From: Actinomadura luzonensis
GTDB lineage: Bacteria; Actinomycetota; Actinomycetes; Streptosporangiales; Streptosporangiaceae
DNA length: 64,000 bases
Reading direction: 5' to 3'
Assembly: GCF_022664455.2 (NCBI RefSeq)
Contig: NZ_JAKRKC020000003.1
Location: 992,001 to 1,056,000 of the forward strand
Shown: positions 39,021-49,426 of the stretch, piece after piece
Numbering within the stretch: position 1 is the stretch's first letter
How the letters are laid out: the number at the start of each line of letters is the position of its first letter
The notes under the pieces: generated by a model
The model's input: only the letters and a program-made list of their open reading frames with translations
Databases searched by the model: none
What the model was told of the DNA's origin: nothing
Position numbers and translations under genes: made by a program

Positions 39021-40625
39021 TCAGGGCAGCACGTACGGGCTCGTGCTGCTCTCCCCCGCCCCGTTCGTGGCCGTGATCGCGGTCCACGGCGCCGACGGCA
39101 CGTACGGCACCCACGCCGACTCCAGCCGCCCCCGCCCGTACCAGCCCTGCGGCACGCTCACCCCCTCCGGCTCGAAGCGCAGCGTGCCGCCCCACAGGTT
39201 GTAGCCCTCGACGAGGGTGCCGGCCTGCCCGTTCATGTCCTTGCGCGCGGCGCTCACCACGATGGGCTCCTGCCAGCCGCTCGCGATGTCGTCGGCCAGC
39301 GAGGGCGTGTCGTAGCGGGCCTGGCAGGTGAAGAACGGGTCCCATCCGTACGAGATGATCTTCTCGGCGTGCGTGCCCGCCGCCATGACCTGCCGGTCCA
39401 GGCGGCTCTTCGTGGTGCGGCCGCGCAGCGGCAGCGGGTCCACCCGGCCGCACTCGCCGTCGGCGGGCGCGGGCTCGAAGCCCTCGATGTTCACCCAGAG
39501 CCGCACGCCGGGCGGCACTTGCCGGGCCGCCGCCTCTATGTAGTCGCGGGTGGCCCCGTAGTACGCCTGGGCGTTGGTGACGTCCCCGACGACGGGCACC
39601 AGGCGCGGGTCGACCTTGGCGTCCCGCTCGTGCGGCCCGTACACGGGGACCTTGCCGGTGCCCCGCCCGTCCTGGACGGCGACGGCCATGGGGGCGCCGG
39701 AGCGGGTGGCGGCGATGTCGGCGAGCCCGGCCCCGGCCTGCTCGGGCGGGAAGCCGCGGCCCCGGCGGGCGTCGATGTACGGGCTGACCAGGATGGTCTT
39801 CCCCGGCAGCGTCGCGGCGACGATCCGGTGCTGGGCGGCGTACAGGCCGATGATCGGGTCGCCGGGGGCGCGGTCGCGCATGGCCAGCTCGAACGACTGG
39901 TACACCCCCGCGAACGCCGCCGACCCGCCGAACCGCGCCCGGTAGTCGGCCAGCACCCGCCCGGTGAAGGCGGTCAGCGCGGCCGTGTGGTCGTGGTCCG
40001 GCTCCCACGTCTTGCCGGGCTCCTGCGGCGCGGCGGGCAGCCCGGGGAACACCTTCATCCCGTACGCCGCCGCCTCGGCCATCAGGTTGCCCAGCCCGTC
40101 GCCGTCGGTGGAGATCAGCACCAGGTCCTGGACGGGGTCGGCGCACGACGCGGCCAGCGACACCCGGTAGAAGACCCGGTCGCCGGCCTCGACCCGCCGG
40201 TCGAGCCCCTGGCAGCGCAGCAGCCCCGGCCCGAACTCCTCGCTCGTCGTGTACGTGTACACGTGCCGGACCCGCTTGCCCGGCACCTCGGCGCACGGCC
40301 GCCCGTCCACCCGGCATCCGGCGAAGACGGCGTCCCGCGCCTCGAACCGGGGCCCGAACGTGACCAGCGTGTCACCGCCGATCTGATGGACGGCCTCGAC
40401 CATGCGCCGGGTCACGCACACGTCGGCGCGGGGCATGACCCAGTAGCCGGTCACCGCGTACGGGGCCGTCACCCGCGTGTCGCGAGGCTGGCAGTCTGCC
40501 GGGTCCCGCGCCGGCCCCTCGGAGACGGCCGGCACGACCACGCCCATGACCACGGCGGCGAGCCCCACGACGACGGCCACCGCCGCCACGGCCCACAGGA
40601 TCCGGTGCACCCACGCCCCTTCCAC
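39021..40625 (-). CDS. DUF4434-like membrane-anchored or secreted protein
   Basis: This 534-residue protein has one N-terminal hydrophobic helix (HRILWAVAAVAVVVGLAAVV) and then a large extracytoplasmic part. TAPYAVTGYWVMPRADVCVT, GDTLVTFGPRFEARDAVFAG, SFELAMRDR and ARQVPPGVRLWVNIEGFEPA indicate a TIM-barrel glycosidase-like DUF4434 domain. Cysteines are numerous and likely form disulfides. The C-terminus (VEGYNLWGGTLRFEPEGVSV, YVPSAPWTAITATNGAG) is beta-rich. Function is unknown; a carbohydrate-active role fits the fold. GTG 40625 was chosen, with GGAG 8 bases upstream; GTG 40610 is nearly as good. It is convergent with the arginase gene. Confidence 0.75.
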   Translation of the reverse strand: MEGAWVHRILWAVAAVAVVVGLAAVVMGVVVPAVSEGPARDPADCQPRDTRVTAPYAVTGYWVMPRADVCVTRRMVEAVHQIGGDTLVTFGPRFEARDAVFAGCRVDGRPCAEVPGKRVRHVYTYTTSEEFGPGLLRCQGLDRRVEAGDRVFYRVSLAASCADPVQDLVLISTDGDGLGNLMAEAAAYGMKVFPGLPAAPQEPGKTWEPDHDHTAALTAFTGRVLADYRARFGGSAAFAGVYQSFELAMRDRAPGDPIIGLYAAQHRIVAATLPGKTILVSPYIDARRGRGFPPEQAGAGLADIAATRSGAPMAVAVQDGRGTGKVPVYGPHERDAKVDPRLVPVVGDVTNAQAYYGATRDYIEAAARQVPPGVRLWVNIEGFEPAPADGECGRVDPLPLRGRTTKSRLDRQVMAAGTHAEKIISYGWDPFFTCQARYDTPSLADDIASGWQEPIVVSAARKDMNGQAGTLVEGYNLWGGTLRFEPEGVSVPQGWYGRGRLESAWVPYVPSAPWTAITATNGAGESSTSPYVLP

Positions 40626-40734
40626 GCCCAGCTCCAGCCTACGTAGCCGAACTGCCCCATGGCCGGAGAAAAACGACCCCGGAGTGAGCCGCCGCCACCC
40701 GGCCAAGGAGAATGGCGGCAAGGGGGACGACATC

Positions 40735-41517
40735 GTGCGCATCGATCTCAGCGGGAGAACCGCGCTGGTCACCGGCTCGACGCAGGGCATCGGGGCGGCC
40801 ATCGCCGCCGGCCTCGCGGCGGCGGGGGCCCGCGTCGGCGTCAACGGCCGCGGCGAGGCCGGGGTGGCCGCCGCCATCGAGCGGATGCCGGGCGGCGACC
40901 TGGTCGCGGCGCCCGGCGACGTGTCCACCGAGGAGGGCTGCGAGCAGGTGCTGGGCCTGCTGCCGCAGGTGGACATCCTGATCAACAACCTGGGCATCTT
41001 CGGCGCCCGCCCGGCGCTGGAGATCGACGACGCCGAGTGGCGGCGCTACTTCGAGGTGAACGTGCTGGCCGCCGTGCGGCTCACCCGGGCGTACCTGCCG
41101 GGCATGAAGGAGCGCGGCTGGGGGCGGATCCAGTACATCGCCAGCGACTCGGCGGTGGCGGTCCCGGCCGAGATGATCCACTACGGGATGACGAAGACGG
41201 CGCTGCTGGCCGTCTCGCGCGGCTTCGCGAAGGAGGCGGCGGGCACCGGGGTGACGGTCAACTCGGTGCTCGCCGGGCCGACGCACACGGGCGGCGTGGA
41301 GGAGTTCGTCCGCCAGCTCGTGGGCGAGGACCTGCCGTGGGAGGAGGCGCAGCGGGCGTTCATGCGGCGGCACCGGCCGCAGTCGCTGCTGCAACGGCTG
41401 ATCGAGCCCGAGGAGATCGCCAACATGGTGGTCTACCTCAGCTCGCCGTACGCCTCCGCGACCACGGGCGGCGCGCTGCGCGTGGACGGCGGCTACGTGG
41501 ACGCGATCCTGCCCTAG
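40735..41517 (+). CDS. SDR family oxidoreductase
   Basis: This 260-residue classical SDR has the cofactor motif TALVTGSTQGIGAAIAAGLA, ILINNLGIF (the NNxG motif) and a full catalytic set: Ser in YIASDSAV and YxxxK in IHYGMTKTALLAVSRG. The C-terminus is the family GGALRVDGGYVDAIL. The basic NGRGE after the second strand suggests NADP(H). The long insert VEEFVRQLVGEDLPWEEAQR and FMRRHRPQSLLQRLIEPEE resembles SDRs acting on small oxo acids or alcohols, but the substrate is unknown. GTG 40735 follows GGGGGA. It is divergent from the DUF4434 gene. Confidence 0.88.
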   Translation: MRIDLSGRTALVTGSTQGIGAAIAAGLAAAGARVGVNGRGEAGVAAAIERMPGGDLVAAPGDVSTEEGCEQVLGLLPQVDILINNLGIFGARPALEIDDAEWRRYFEVNVLAAVRLTRAYLPGMKERGWGRIQYIASDSAVAVPAEMIHYGMTKTALLAVSRGFAKEAAGTGVTVNSVLAGPTHTGGVEEFVRQLVGEDLPWEEAQRAFMRRHRPQSLLQRLIEPEEIANMVVYLSSPYASATTGGALRVDGGYVDAILP

Positions 41518-41597
41518 CCGGGGGATCCCCTGAAGGAGGCGGCCGTCCCCCACTCGCGGGGGATGCCCGCCGGCGGCCCGGCCGCCAGCCTTGGGGC

Positions 41598-43124
41598 ATG
41601 ATCCTGAGAACCTTACTGGTGGGCGCCCTGTCCGTGGGCGCGCTCGCCGCGCCCGCCCAGGCCGCCGCCTCCGCTCCGAAGGCCGCCGCCGTGAAGTGGC
41701 AGGACTGCCCGGCGTACTCCGACGACGTGCTGCGCTCGTTCGGCCTGCCCGAGAAGGAGTTCCCGCGCTGGCGCCGCCTGTACGCCCGCACCGAGTGCGG
41801 CACGCTCGCCGTCCCGCAGAACTACGCCGACCCGGACGGCAAGCAGATCACCGTCGCCTTCACCCGGCTCAAGGCCGCCGACCAGGCCCACCGCCTGGGC
41901 AGCCTGGCGGTCAACCCCGGCGGCCCCGGCGGCAGCGGCTACCTGATGCCGATCGACCTGGTCATGAGCGGGATGAAGCTGGACGAACGCTACGACCTCA
42001 TCGGCCTCGACCCGCGCGGCACCGGCTACAGCACCAAGGCCGCGTGCAAGCCCCCGGAGCAGAAGGAGCCGGAGCCGGGCCCGGTCACCGAGGAGCAGGC
42101 CAGGCAGGTCTACGCCGCGACGGTCGCGGCCAACAAGGCGTGCGGCGCCAGCGACCCCGGCCTCATCGGCCAGATCACGACCGCGAACGCCGCCCGCGAC
42201 CTCGACCGGATCCGCGCGGCGCTCGGCGAGCGCAAGCTCGCCTTCCTGGGCGTGTCGTGGGGCACCTGGTTCGGGGCCGTCTACCGCAGCCTGTTCCCGC
42301 AGAACGTGCAGCGCATGTGGCTGGACAGCGTCGCCATCCCGGTGCCGCGGATGGACGTCTTCACCGACGTCCGCGCCGGCGCCGCCGACGGGATCTTCCA
42401 GCGCCTGGCCGCGTGGATCGCCGAGCGCGACGCCACGTACGGCTTCGGCGACACCAAGGCCGAGGTGGTCGCGGCGCTGACCCGGCTGCGCGAGCGCTAC
42501 GACGAGCACCCGGTCACCTTCACCGACATCGACTTCACCGTGGACGGCCGGCGCATCGCCGAGGCCGCGAGCCAGCCCAGCCCGGCCTGGAAGGACGTGG
42601 CGCAGGTGCTCAAGGAGCTGGTGGACGCCACCGGCCCGGAGGCCCCGCCGACGCTCAAGAAGCTGGCGGGCGGCGGGCCGGGCGGGCCGCCCCCGGCCGG
42701 CGCGCCGGAGCGCGGCAACAAGACGGCGAACGTCGCCTACTTCTGCAACGAGGACCTGGGGTCGCGCACGTTCGAGTCGGCGTGGCGGGCCTACCAGGAG
42801 CGGCTGCGCCGGTACCCGGTGACGGGCGAGGACTCGGCCTTCGTGCCGCAGTGCGCGGGCTGGCCGCTGCCGGTGCAGGAGACGCGGCTGCGGCGCGGCG
42901 GCGGCTCGCTGATGTTGTCGGGCCACCTGCACGAGAGCCCGTCGCCGTACCAGTGGACGCTGGACATGCGCGCGGCCGTCGGCGGCACCGTGGTGACCGT
43001 GGACGACGACGTGCACGGCTCGGCGCTGCACACGCCGGGCTGCGTGTCGAAGATCGTCGCCTACTTCGAGACCGGCCGCCGCACCCGGACGTGCCCGGGA
43101 GTGCCGGTGCCGGCCGGGTCCTGA
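41598..43124 (+). CDS. Secreted alpha/beta hydrolase, tripeptidyl aminopeptidase-like
   Basis: This 508-residue protein has a Sec signal peptide (MILRTLLVGALSVGALAAPA, cleavage near AQA-AA). It then has the Tap/SlpD/SlpE-type fold: YARTECGTLAVPQNYADPDG, LAVNPGGPGGSGYLMPIDLV (oxyanion GGPGGSG), YDLIGLDPRGTGYSTKAACK, nucleophile GVSWG in LAFLGVSWGTWFGAVYRSLF, and a TAP-like C-terminus with MLSGHLHESPSPYQWTLDMR and DDDVHGSALHTPGC. In Streptomyces such enzymes remove N-terminal tripeptides from extracellular proteins. Here the usual acid in the GxxD position is not obvious (GHLHESP), so activity should be viewed with care. A strong hairpin follows the gene. Confidence 0.88.
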   Translation: MILRTLLVGALSVGALAAPAQAAASAPKAAAVKWQDCPAYSDDVLRSFGLPEKEFPRWRRLYARTECGTLAVPQNYADPDGKQITVAFTRLKAADQAHRLGSLAVNPGGPGGSGYLMPIDLVMSGMKLDERYDLIGLDPRGTGYSTKAACKPPEQKEPEPGPVTEEQARQVYAATVAANKACGASDPGLIGQITTANAARDLDRIRAALGERKLAFLGVSWGTWFGAVYRSLFPQNVQRMWLDSVAIPVPRMDVFTDVRAGAADGIFQRLAAWIAERDATYGFGDTKAEVVAALTRLRERYDEHPVTFTDIDFTVDGRRIAEAASQPSPAWKDVAQVLKELVDATGPEAPPTLKKLAGGGPGGPPPAGAPERGNKTANVAYFCNEDLGSRTFESAWRAYQERLRRYPVTGEDSAFVPQCAGWPLPVQETRLRRGGGSLMLSGHLHESPSPYQWTLDMRAAVGGTVVTVDDDVHGSALHTPGCVSKIVAYFETGRRTRTCPGVPVPAGS

Positions 43125-43129
43125 GCCTG

Positions 43130-43181
43130 CCGTCCGGCCGGGCGGCGCGCCGCGTGACGGGGGAGCCGCCCGGCCGGACGG
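43130..43181 (+). terminator. 17-bp-stem hairpin after the Tap-like gene
   Basis: CCGTCCGGCCGGGCGGC (43130-43146) pairs perfectly with 43165-43181, with an 18-base loop. It starts 5 bases after the stop codon. No T-run follows, which is usual for GC-rich actinomycete terminators. Confidence 0.7.
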
Positions 43182-43304
43182 GAGATCGGCCCTCCCGGCA
43201 GGCCGTCCTCCGCGGGCGGCGGCCTCCCGCCCGCCCAGCAGTCACGACACCGCCCCCGCGATAGCCCTTTCCGTTCGCCTTCCCGCGGCGCTGTAAAGGC
43301 GCCC

Positions 43305-43333
43305 TTGCACGCATTTTCAGATCATGTTAGATG
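43305..43333 (+). promoter_or_regulatory. Promoter of the glycerol-type ABC operon
   Basis: TTGCAC (43305-43310) and TTAGAT (43327-43332) are 16 bases apart, in a locally AT-richer stretch. A start near 43340 gives a short leader holding AGAAGGGA (43343-43350) ahead of the first GTG. Confidence 0.45.
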
Positions 43334-43358
43334 GAGGCGAGCAGAAGGGACCGGGGCC

Positions 43359-44450
43359 GTGACGCTGATTATCGATCGCGTCTCCTTACGCCAGCGCGGG
43401 GAAATCTGGCTCGACGACATCCGGCTGGACCTCGCGAACGGCCTGACCACCCTGATCGGGCCGCTGAACTCGGGAAAGACGACCTTGATGCGGGTCGCCG
43501 CCGGCCTGCAGCCCCCCGATTCCGGCCGGGTCCTGGTCGACGGGAAAGACGTCACCGGCATTTCCGTCCGGAAAAGGTCGATCGCCTTCGTCTATCAGCA
43601 GTTCATCAATTACCCGTCGCTCACCGTGTACGAGAACATCGCCTCTCCGCTGCGCCTGGACGGGCGTTTCCGCGGCCCGGCGCTGGACCGCCGGGTGCGC
43701 GGGACGGCGGCGCTCATGGGGCTCAGCGACCTGCTCGGCCGCCGCCCCGGCGAGCTGTCCGGCGGCCAGCAGCAGCGCACCGCCATCGCCCGCGCCCTGG
43801 CCCGCCCGGTGGACGTGCTGCTGCTCGACGAGCCCCTCGCCAACCTGGACTTCAAGCTGCGCGAGCAGCTCCGCGCCGACCTCAAGGCCATGTTCGCCGA
43901 GGCGCCCGGCGTGGTGCTCTACTCCACGGCCGACCCCGCCGAGGCGCTGACGTTCGCCGCGCCGACCGTGGTGCTGGGCGAGGGCCGGGTGCTGGACAGC
44001 GGCGACGTCGCCGGCATGTACGCCCGCCCGCCCACGCTCGCCGTCGCCGCCACGCTCAGCGACCCGCCGCTGAACCTGCTGCCGGGCGTCGTCCACGACG
44101 GCCGGATCGACTGCCTCGGCGCCTCGTTCCCCGCGCCCCGCGCGCAGGTGGCCGGGCACGGGGTGCTGCTCGGCATCCGTCCCCACCAGGTCACGCTGGC
44201 CCCGCGCGGCCCGGACGCGCTGGAGCTGCCCGCCGAGATCAGGCTGGCCGAGGTGACCGGCAGCGCCACGTTCGTGCACCTGCTGCTGCGCGACGAGCGC
44301 CACCTGGTGGCGCACCTGCCGGGCACCCGGCGGTTCACGCCGGGCGAGCGGGCCCGCGCGTACGTGGACCCCGCGCACGTCTTCGTCTTCGACGAGACCG
44401 GCGGCCGGCTGCTGGCCACCGGCGCGGCGGAGGTCGACCTGCATGGCTGA
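43359..44450 (+). CDS. glpS: Glycerol-type ABC ATPase GlpS-like, switch His missing
   Basis: This 363-residue ABC ATPase of the UgpC/MalK type has Walker A in TLIGPLNSGKTTLMRV, Q-loop AFVYQQFINYPSLTV, an intact signature LSGGQQQRTAIARAL and Walker B VDVLLLDEPLANLD. The C-terminal TOBE/OB domain starts about residue 240. The switch loop reads LYSTADPAEALTF where YVTHD is usual, so Ala-191 replaces the catalytic His. This feature, and the gene order ATPase-ATPase-permease-permease-DUF2160-binding protein, identify the glpSTPQUV glycerol importer first described in Rhizobium. GTG 43359 is used. It overlaps the next gene by 8 bases. Confidence 0.88.
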   Translation: MTLIIDRVSLRQRGEIWLDDIRLDLANGLTTLIGPLNSGKTTLMRVAAGLQPPDSGRVLVDGKDVTGISVRKRSIAFVYQQFINYPSLTVYENIASPLRLDGRFRGPALDRRVRGTAALMGLSDLLGRRPGELSGGQQQRTAIARALARPVDVLLLDEPLANLDFKLREQLRADLKAMFAEAPGVVLYSTADPAEALTFAAPTVVLGEGRVLDSGDVAGMYARPPTLAVAATLSDPPLNLLPGVVHDGRIDCLGASFPAPRAQVAGHGVLLGIRPHQVTLAPRGPDALELPAEIRLAEVTGSATFVHLLLRDERHLVAHLPGTRRFTPGERARAYVDPAHVFVFDETGGRLLATGAAEVDLHG

Positions 44451-45530
44451 CATCCGGCTGGAGGGCGTGGGACACAGCTACGACGGCGGCCGGACGTGGG
44501 CGGTCCGGCCGACCACGTGGACGTGGCGGAGCGGGCGGGCGTACGCGCTGCTCGGCCCGAGCGGCTGCGGCAAGACGACGCTGCTCAACATCATCTCCGG
44601 CCTGCTCACGCCCACCGAGGGCCGGGTGCTGTTCGACGGCCGCGACGTCACCGGCGTGCCCACCGCGGGCCGCAACATCGCGCAGGTCTTCCAGTTCCCG
44701 GTCCTGTACGAGGAGATGTCCGTCTACGACAACCTCGCCTTCCCCCTCCGCAACCGCCGCCACCCGAAGAAGGACGTCGACCGGCGGGTGCGCGAGGTCT
44801 CCCGGCTGCTCGGGCTGGACCCCGTGCTCGGCCGCCGCTCGCGCCGGCTCGACCCGGGCCGCCAGCAGATCGTCTGCCTGGGGCGCGGCCTGGTGCGTCC
44901 CGAGGTGGCCGCGGTGCTGCTGGACGAGCCGCTCACCGTCGTGGACCCGGCGCTGAAGTGGACGCTGCGCAGCAAGCTCAAGGAGATCCACCGCGACACC
45001 GGGCACACGCTCATCTACGTCACCCACGACCAGACCGAGGCGCTGACCTTCGCCGACGAGGTCGTGGTGGTCAACGAGGGGGCCATCGTGCAGGCGGGCG
45101 AGCCGGCCGAGCTGTTCCTGTCGCCGGCGCACGAGTTCGTCGGGCACTTCATCGGCTCGCCCGGCATGAACGTGCTGCCCGCCGAGCTGGCCGGCGGCGT
45201 GGTCCGGGTGGGCGGGACGGCCGTCGGCGCGGGCGGTGAGCTGCCGGAGGGGCCGGTGCGGATCGGGGTGCGGCCGGAGTTCGTCGCCGTCGGCGGCGCG
45301 CCCGCCTCGCCCGGCGCGCCGGCCCGCGTCACCGGCGTCGACCGCATGGGCGCCTACGACCTGGTCCACGCCGTGGTCGGCGACCACCCGGTGATCGCCA
45401 GGACGGAGGCGGGGGCCGGGTACGCGCCGGGCGAGGCGGCGTTCCTGCACTTCCCCGCCGATCGCACGTTCCTGTTCCGCGACCAGGTCCGGTGCGGCTC
45501 GCTGGCGCCGCTGAGCGAGGGAGGCGCGGG

Positions 45531-45534
<4 letters not shown>
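44443..45534 (+). CDS. glpT: Glycerol-type ABC ATPase GlpT-like, degenerate signature
   Basis: This 363-residue ATPase has canonical Walker A (YALLGPSGCGKTTLLNII), Q-loop AQVFQFPVLYEEMSVYD, Walker B AAVLLDEPLTVVD and the switch His-195 in LIYVTHDQTEALTF. Its ABC signature is LDPGRQQIVCLGRG (residues 136-149), so LSGGQ has become LDPGR. Paired with GlpS, which lacks the switch His but has LSGGQ, the heterodimer would have one canonical ATP site and one degenerate site. A C-terminal OB domain is present from about residue 235. It overlaps glpP by 4 bases. Confidence 0.88.
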
Positions 45535-46490
<956 letters not shown>

Positions 46491-46495
46491 CCTCG

Positions 46496-47305
<810 letters not shown>

Positions 47306-47309
47306 CGGG

Positions 47310-47585
47310 ATGTTCGAGTGGATGGTGTGGACCCTCCCCACGGCCCTGGTGTTCGCCGGGCTGGCCCTGCTGCTGGCCGGCATGGCGCTCTGGGGCCACC
47401 TCTCCCCTCCCGTGGCGCGGCGGGGGTTCCTGCGCATCGAGACCGACCGCGGCGACCGGCTGTACATCGGCCTGATCAGCGCCGCGTTCGTGCTGGTCGG
47501 CTGGATGGCCGTCACCGACCTGTCCATGTGGCTCGCGCTCGGCTGCGCGGCCCTGGTGGTGGTCGTGATCGGGATATGGGGCTGA
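47310..47585 (+). CDS. glpU: Small membrane protein, DUF2160 (GlpU-like)
   Basis: This 91-residue protein has three hydrophobic helices, with AFVLVGWMAVTDLSMWLALG in the centre and a basic loop (RRGFLRIETDRGDRLYIG) between helices one and two. It matches DUF2160, a family found within glycerol ABC operons and corresponding to GlpU. Its role is unproved; a small accessory subunit of the transporter is likely. It lies between glpQ and glpV with 4 and 19 bases on either side, so it is part of one transcript. Confidence 0.88.
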   Translation: MFEWMVWTLPTALVFAGLALLLAGMALWGHLSPPVARRGFLRIETDRGDRLYIGLISAAFVLVGWMAVTDLSMWLALGCAALVVVVIGIWG

Positions 47586-47604
47586 GTAGGAGAGGAGCGA
47601 AGCG

Positions 47605-49374
47605 ATGACGCATCGGGCAGGCAGGTCCGCGCTCGCGGGCCTGGCCGCGCTGATCCTCACGGCCGCCGCCTGCGCGCAGGGCGCGCAGCAGCCGTCGAGC
47701 GACTTCCGGGAGGCCGACGGCAAGGCGGCGGCGCAGCGGTGGGTGACGCAGGAGTTCACGCCGAGCACGCTGTCGAAGGAGCAGCAGCTCGCCGAGATGG
47801 ACTGGTTCACGAAGGCCGCCGCGCCCTACCGGGGGATGCAGATCAACGTGGTGTCGGAGACGATCACCACCCACGAGTACGAGTCGCAGAAGCTGGCCAA
47901 GGCGTTCACCGAGATCACCGGGATCAAGATCAAGCACGACCTGATCCAGGAGGGTGACGTCATCGAGAAGCTCCAGACGCAGATCCAGGGCAACCAGAAC
48001 ATCTACGACGCCTACGTCAACGACTCCGACCTCATCGGCACCCACTCGCGCGGGAACTACGTCTTCCCGCTGTCGGACTACATCGCCGGCGAGGGCAAGG
48101 CCGTCACCTCGCCCACCCTCGACCTCAACGACTTCATCGGCCTCAGCTTCACCACCGGCCCGGACAAGAAGGTCTACCAGCTCCCCGACCAGCAGTTCGC
48201 GAACCTGTACTGGTTCCGCTACGACTGGTTCACCGACCCCAAGATCAAGAAGCAGTTCAAGGACCTGTACGGCTACGACCTCGGCGTCCCCGTGAACTGG
48301 GCGGCCTACGAGGACATCGCCGACTTCTTCACCAACAAGGTCAACGGCAACGGCACCATCGACGGCAAGAAGGTCTACGGCCACATGGACTACGGCCGCA
48401 AGGACCCCTCGCTGGGCTGGCGCTTCACCGACGCCTGGCTGTCGATGGCGGGCAACGGCGACCCCGGCATCCCCAACGGCCTGCCCGTGGACGACTGGGG
48501 CATCCGGGTCGAGAACTGCCGCCCGGTCGGCTCGTCGGTCTCCCGCGGCGGCGACACCAACGGCCCCGCCTCGGTGTACGCGCTGGTCAAGTACATCGAG
48601 TGGCTGAAGAAGTACGCGCCCAAGGAGGCCGCGGGCATGAACTTCAGCGAGTCGGGACCGGTGCCCGCCCAGGGCAACATCGCCCAGCAGATCTTCTGGT
48701 ACACCGCGTTCACCGCCGACCTCACCAAGCCCGGCCTGCCGGTCGTCAACGCCGACGGCACGCCGAAGTGGCGGATGGCGCCCAGCCCGCACGGCGTGTA
48801 CTGGCAGGACGGCCACAAGCTGGGCTACCAGGACGCGGGCTCGTGGACGTTCCTGCGCAACACCCCCAAGGAACGGCGGGCGGCGGCCTGGCTGTACGCC
48901 CAGTTCGTCACGTCCAAGACCGTGTCGCTGAAGAAGACGATCATGGGTCTGACCTTCATCAGGGACTCCGACATCAAGAGCGCCTACTTCGACGAGAACG
49001 CCAAGAAGTACGGCGGCCTCATCGAGTTCTACCGCTCCCCCGCCCGCAAGCAGTGGACCCCGACCGGGACGAACGTCCCCGACTACCCCAAGCTCGCCCA
49101 GCTCTGGTGGCAGAACGTCGCCACCGCCGTCACCGGCGAGACCACGCCGCAGCAGTCCATGGACAACCTCGCCAAACAGCAGGACGAGATCCTGTCCCGG
49201 CTGGAGCGGCGCGGCTACGGCGGCAACTGCGCGCCCAAGCTCAACCCCGAACGGCCCGCCCAGTACTGGCTGGACCAGCCCGGCGCGCCCGTGCCGAAGC
49301 TCGCCGACGAGCGCGGCAAACCGGCCACCGTCGACTACGACAAGCTCCTCGCCCAGTGGAAGAGCGGCAACTGA
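47605..49374 (+). CDS. glpV: Glycerol-type ABC substrate-binding protein GlpV-like
   Basis: This 589-residue lipoprotein (signal MTHRAGRSALAGLAALILTA, lipobox AAAC at Cys-23) is longer than ordinary sugar-binding proteins, as are glycerol-binding GlpV proteins. Key segments are KAAAPYRGMQINVVSETITT, YESQKLAKAFTEITGIKIKH, KKVYQLPDQQFANLYWFRYD, GNIAQQIFWYTAFTADLTKP and SPHGVYWQDGHKLGYQDAGS. It would deliver glycerol, or a related small polyol, to GlpPQ. No glpK or glpD is adjacent. It ends the operon and is followed by a perfect hairpin shared with the convergent gene. Confidence 0.88.
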   Translation: MTHRAGRSALAGLAALILTAAACAQGAQQPSSDFREADGKAAAQRWVTQEFTPSTLSKEQQLAEMDWFTKAAAPYRGMQINVVSETITTHEYESQKLAKAFTEITGIKIKHDLIQEGDVIEKLQTQIQGNQNIYDAYVNDSDLIGTHSRGNYVFPLSDYIAGEGKAVTSPTLDLNDFIGLSFTTGPDKKVYQLPDQQFANLYWFRYDWFTDPKIKKQFKDLYGYDLGVPVNWAAYEDIADFFTNKVNGNGTIDGKKVYGHMDYGRKDPSLGWRFTDAWLSMAGNGDPGIPNGLPVDDWGIRVENCRPVGSSVSRGGDTNGPASVYALVKYIEWLKKYAPKEAAGMNFSESGPVPAQGNIAQQIFWYTAFTADLTKPGLPVVNADGTPKWRMAPSPHGVYWQDGHKLGYQDAGSWTFLRNTPKERRAAAWLYAQFVTSKTVSLKKTIMGLTFIRDSDIKSAYFDENAKKYGGLIEFYRSPARKQWTPTGTNVPDYPKLAQLWWQNVATAVTGETTPQQSMDNLAKQQDEILSRLERRGYGGNCAPKLNPERPAQYWLDQPGAPVPKLADERGKPATVDYDKLLAQWKSGN

Positions 49375-49388
49375 CCCTCCAGGCCGAC

Positions 49389-49418
49389 GCCGCCGCCCGG
49401 GGCAGGCCGGGCGGCGGC
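49389..49418. terminator. Bidirectional hairpin between glpV and the esterase gene
   Basis: GCCGCCGCCCGG (49389-49400) pairs perfectly with CCGGGCGGCGGC (49407-49418) around a 6-base loop. It lies in the 52-base gap between two convergent genes, so it can serve both. Confidence 0.75.
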
Positions 49419-49426
49419 GGGTCCCG

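Noticed and set aside
43130..43181. A structured regulatory RNA
   Set aside because: A single perfect stem right after a stop codon is better explained as a transcription terminator.
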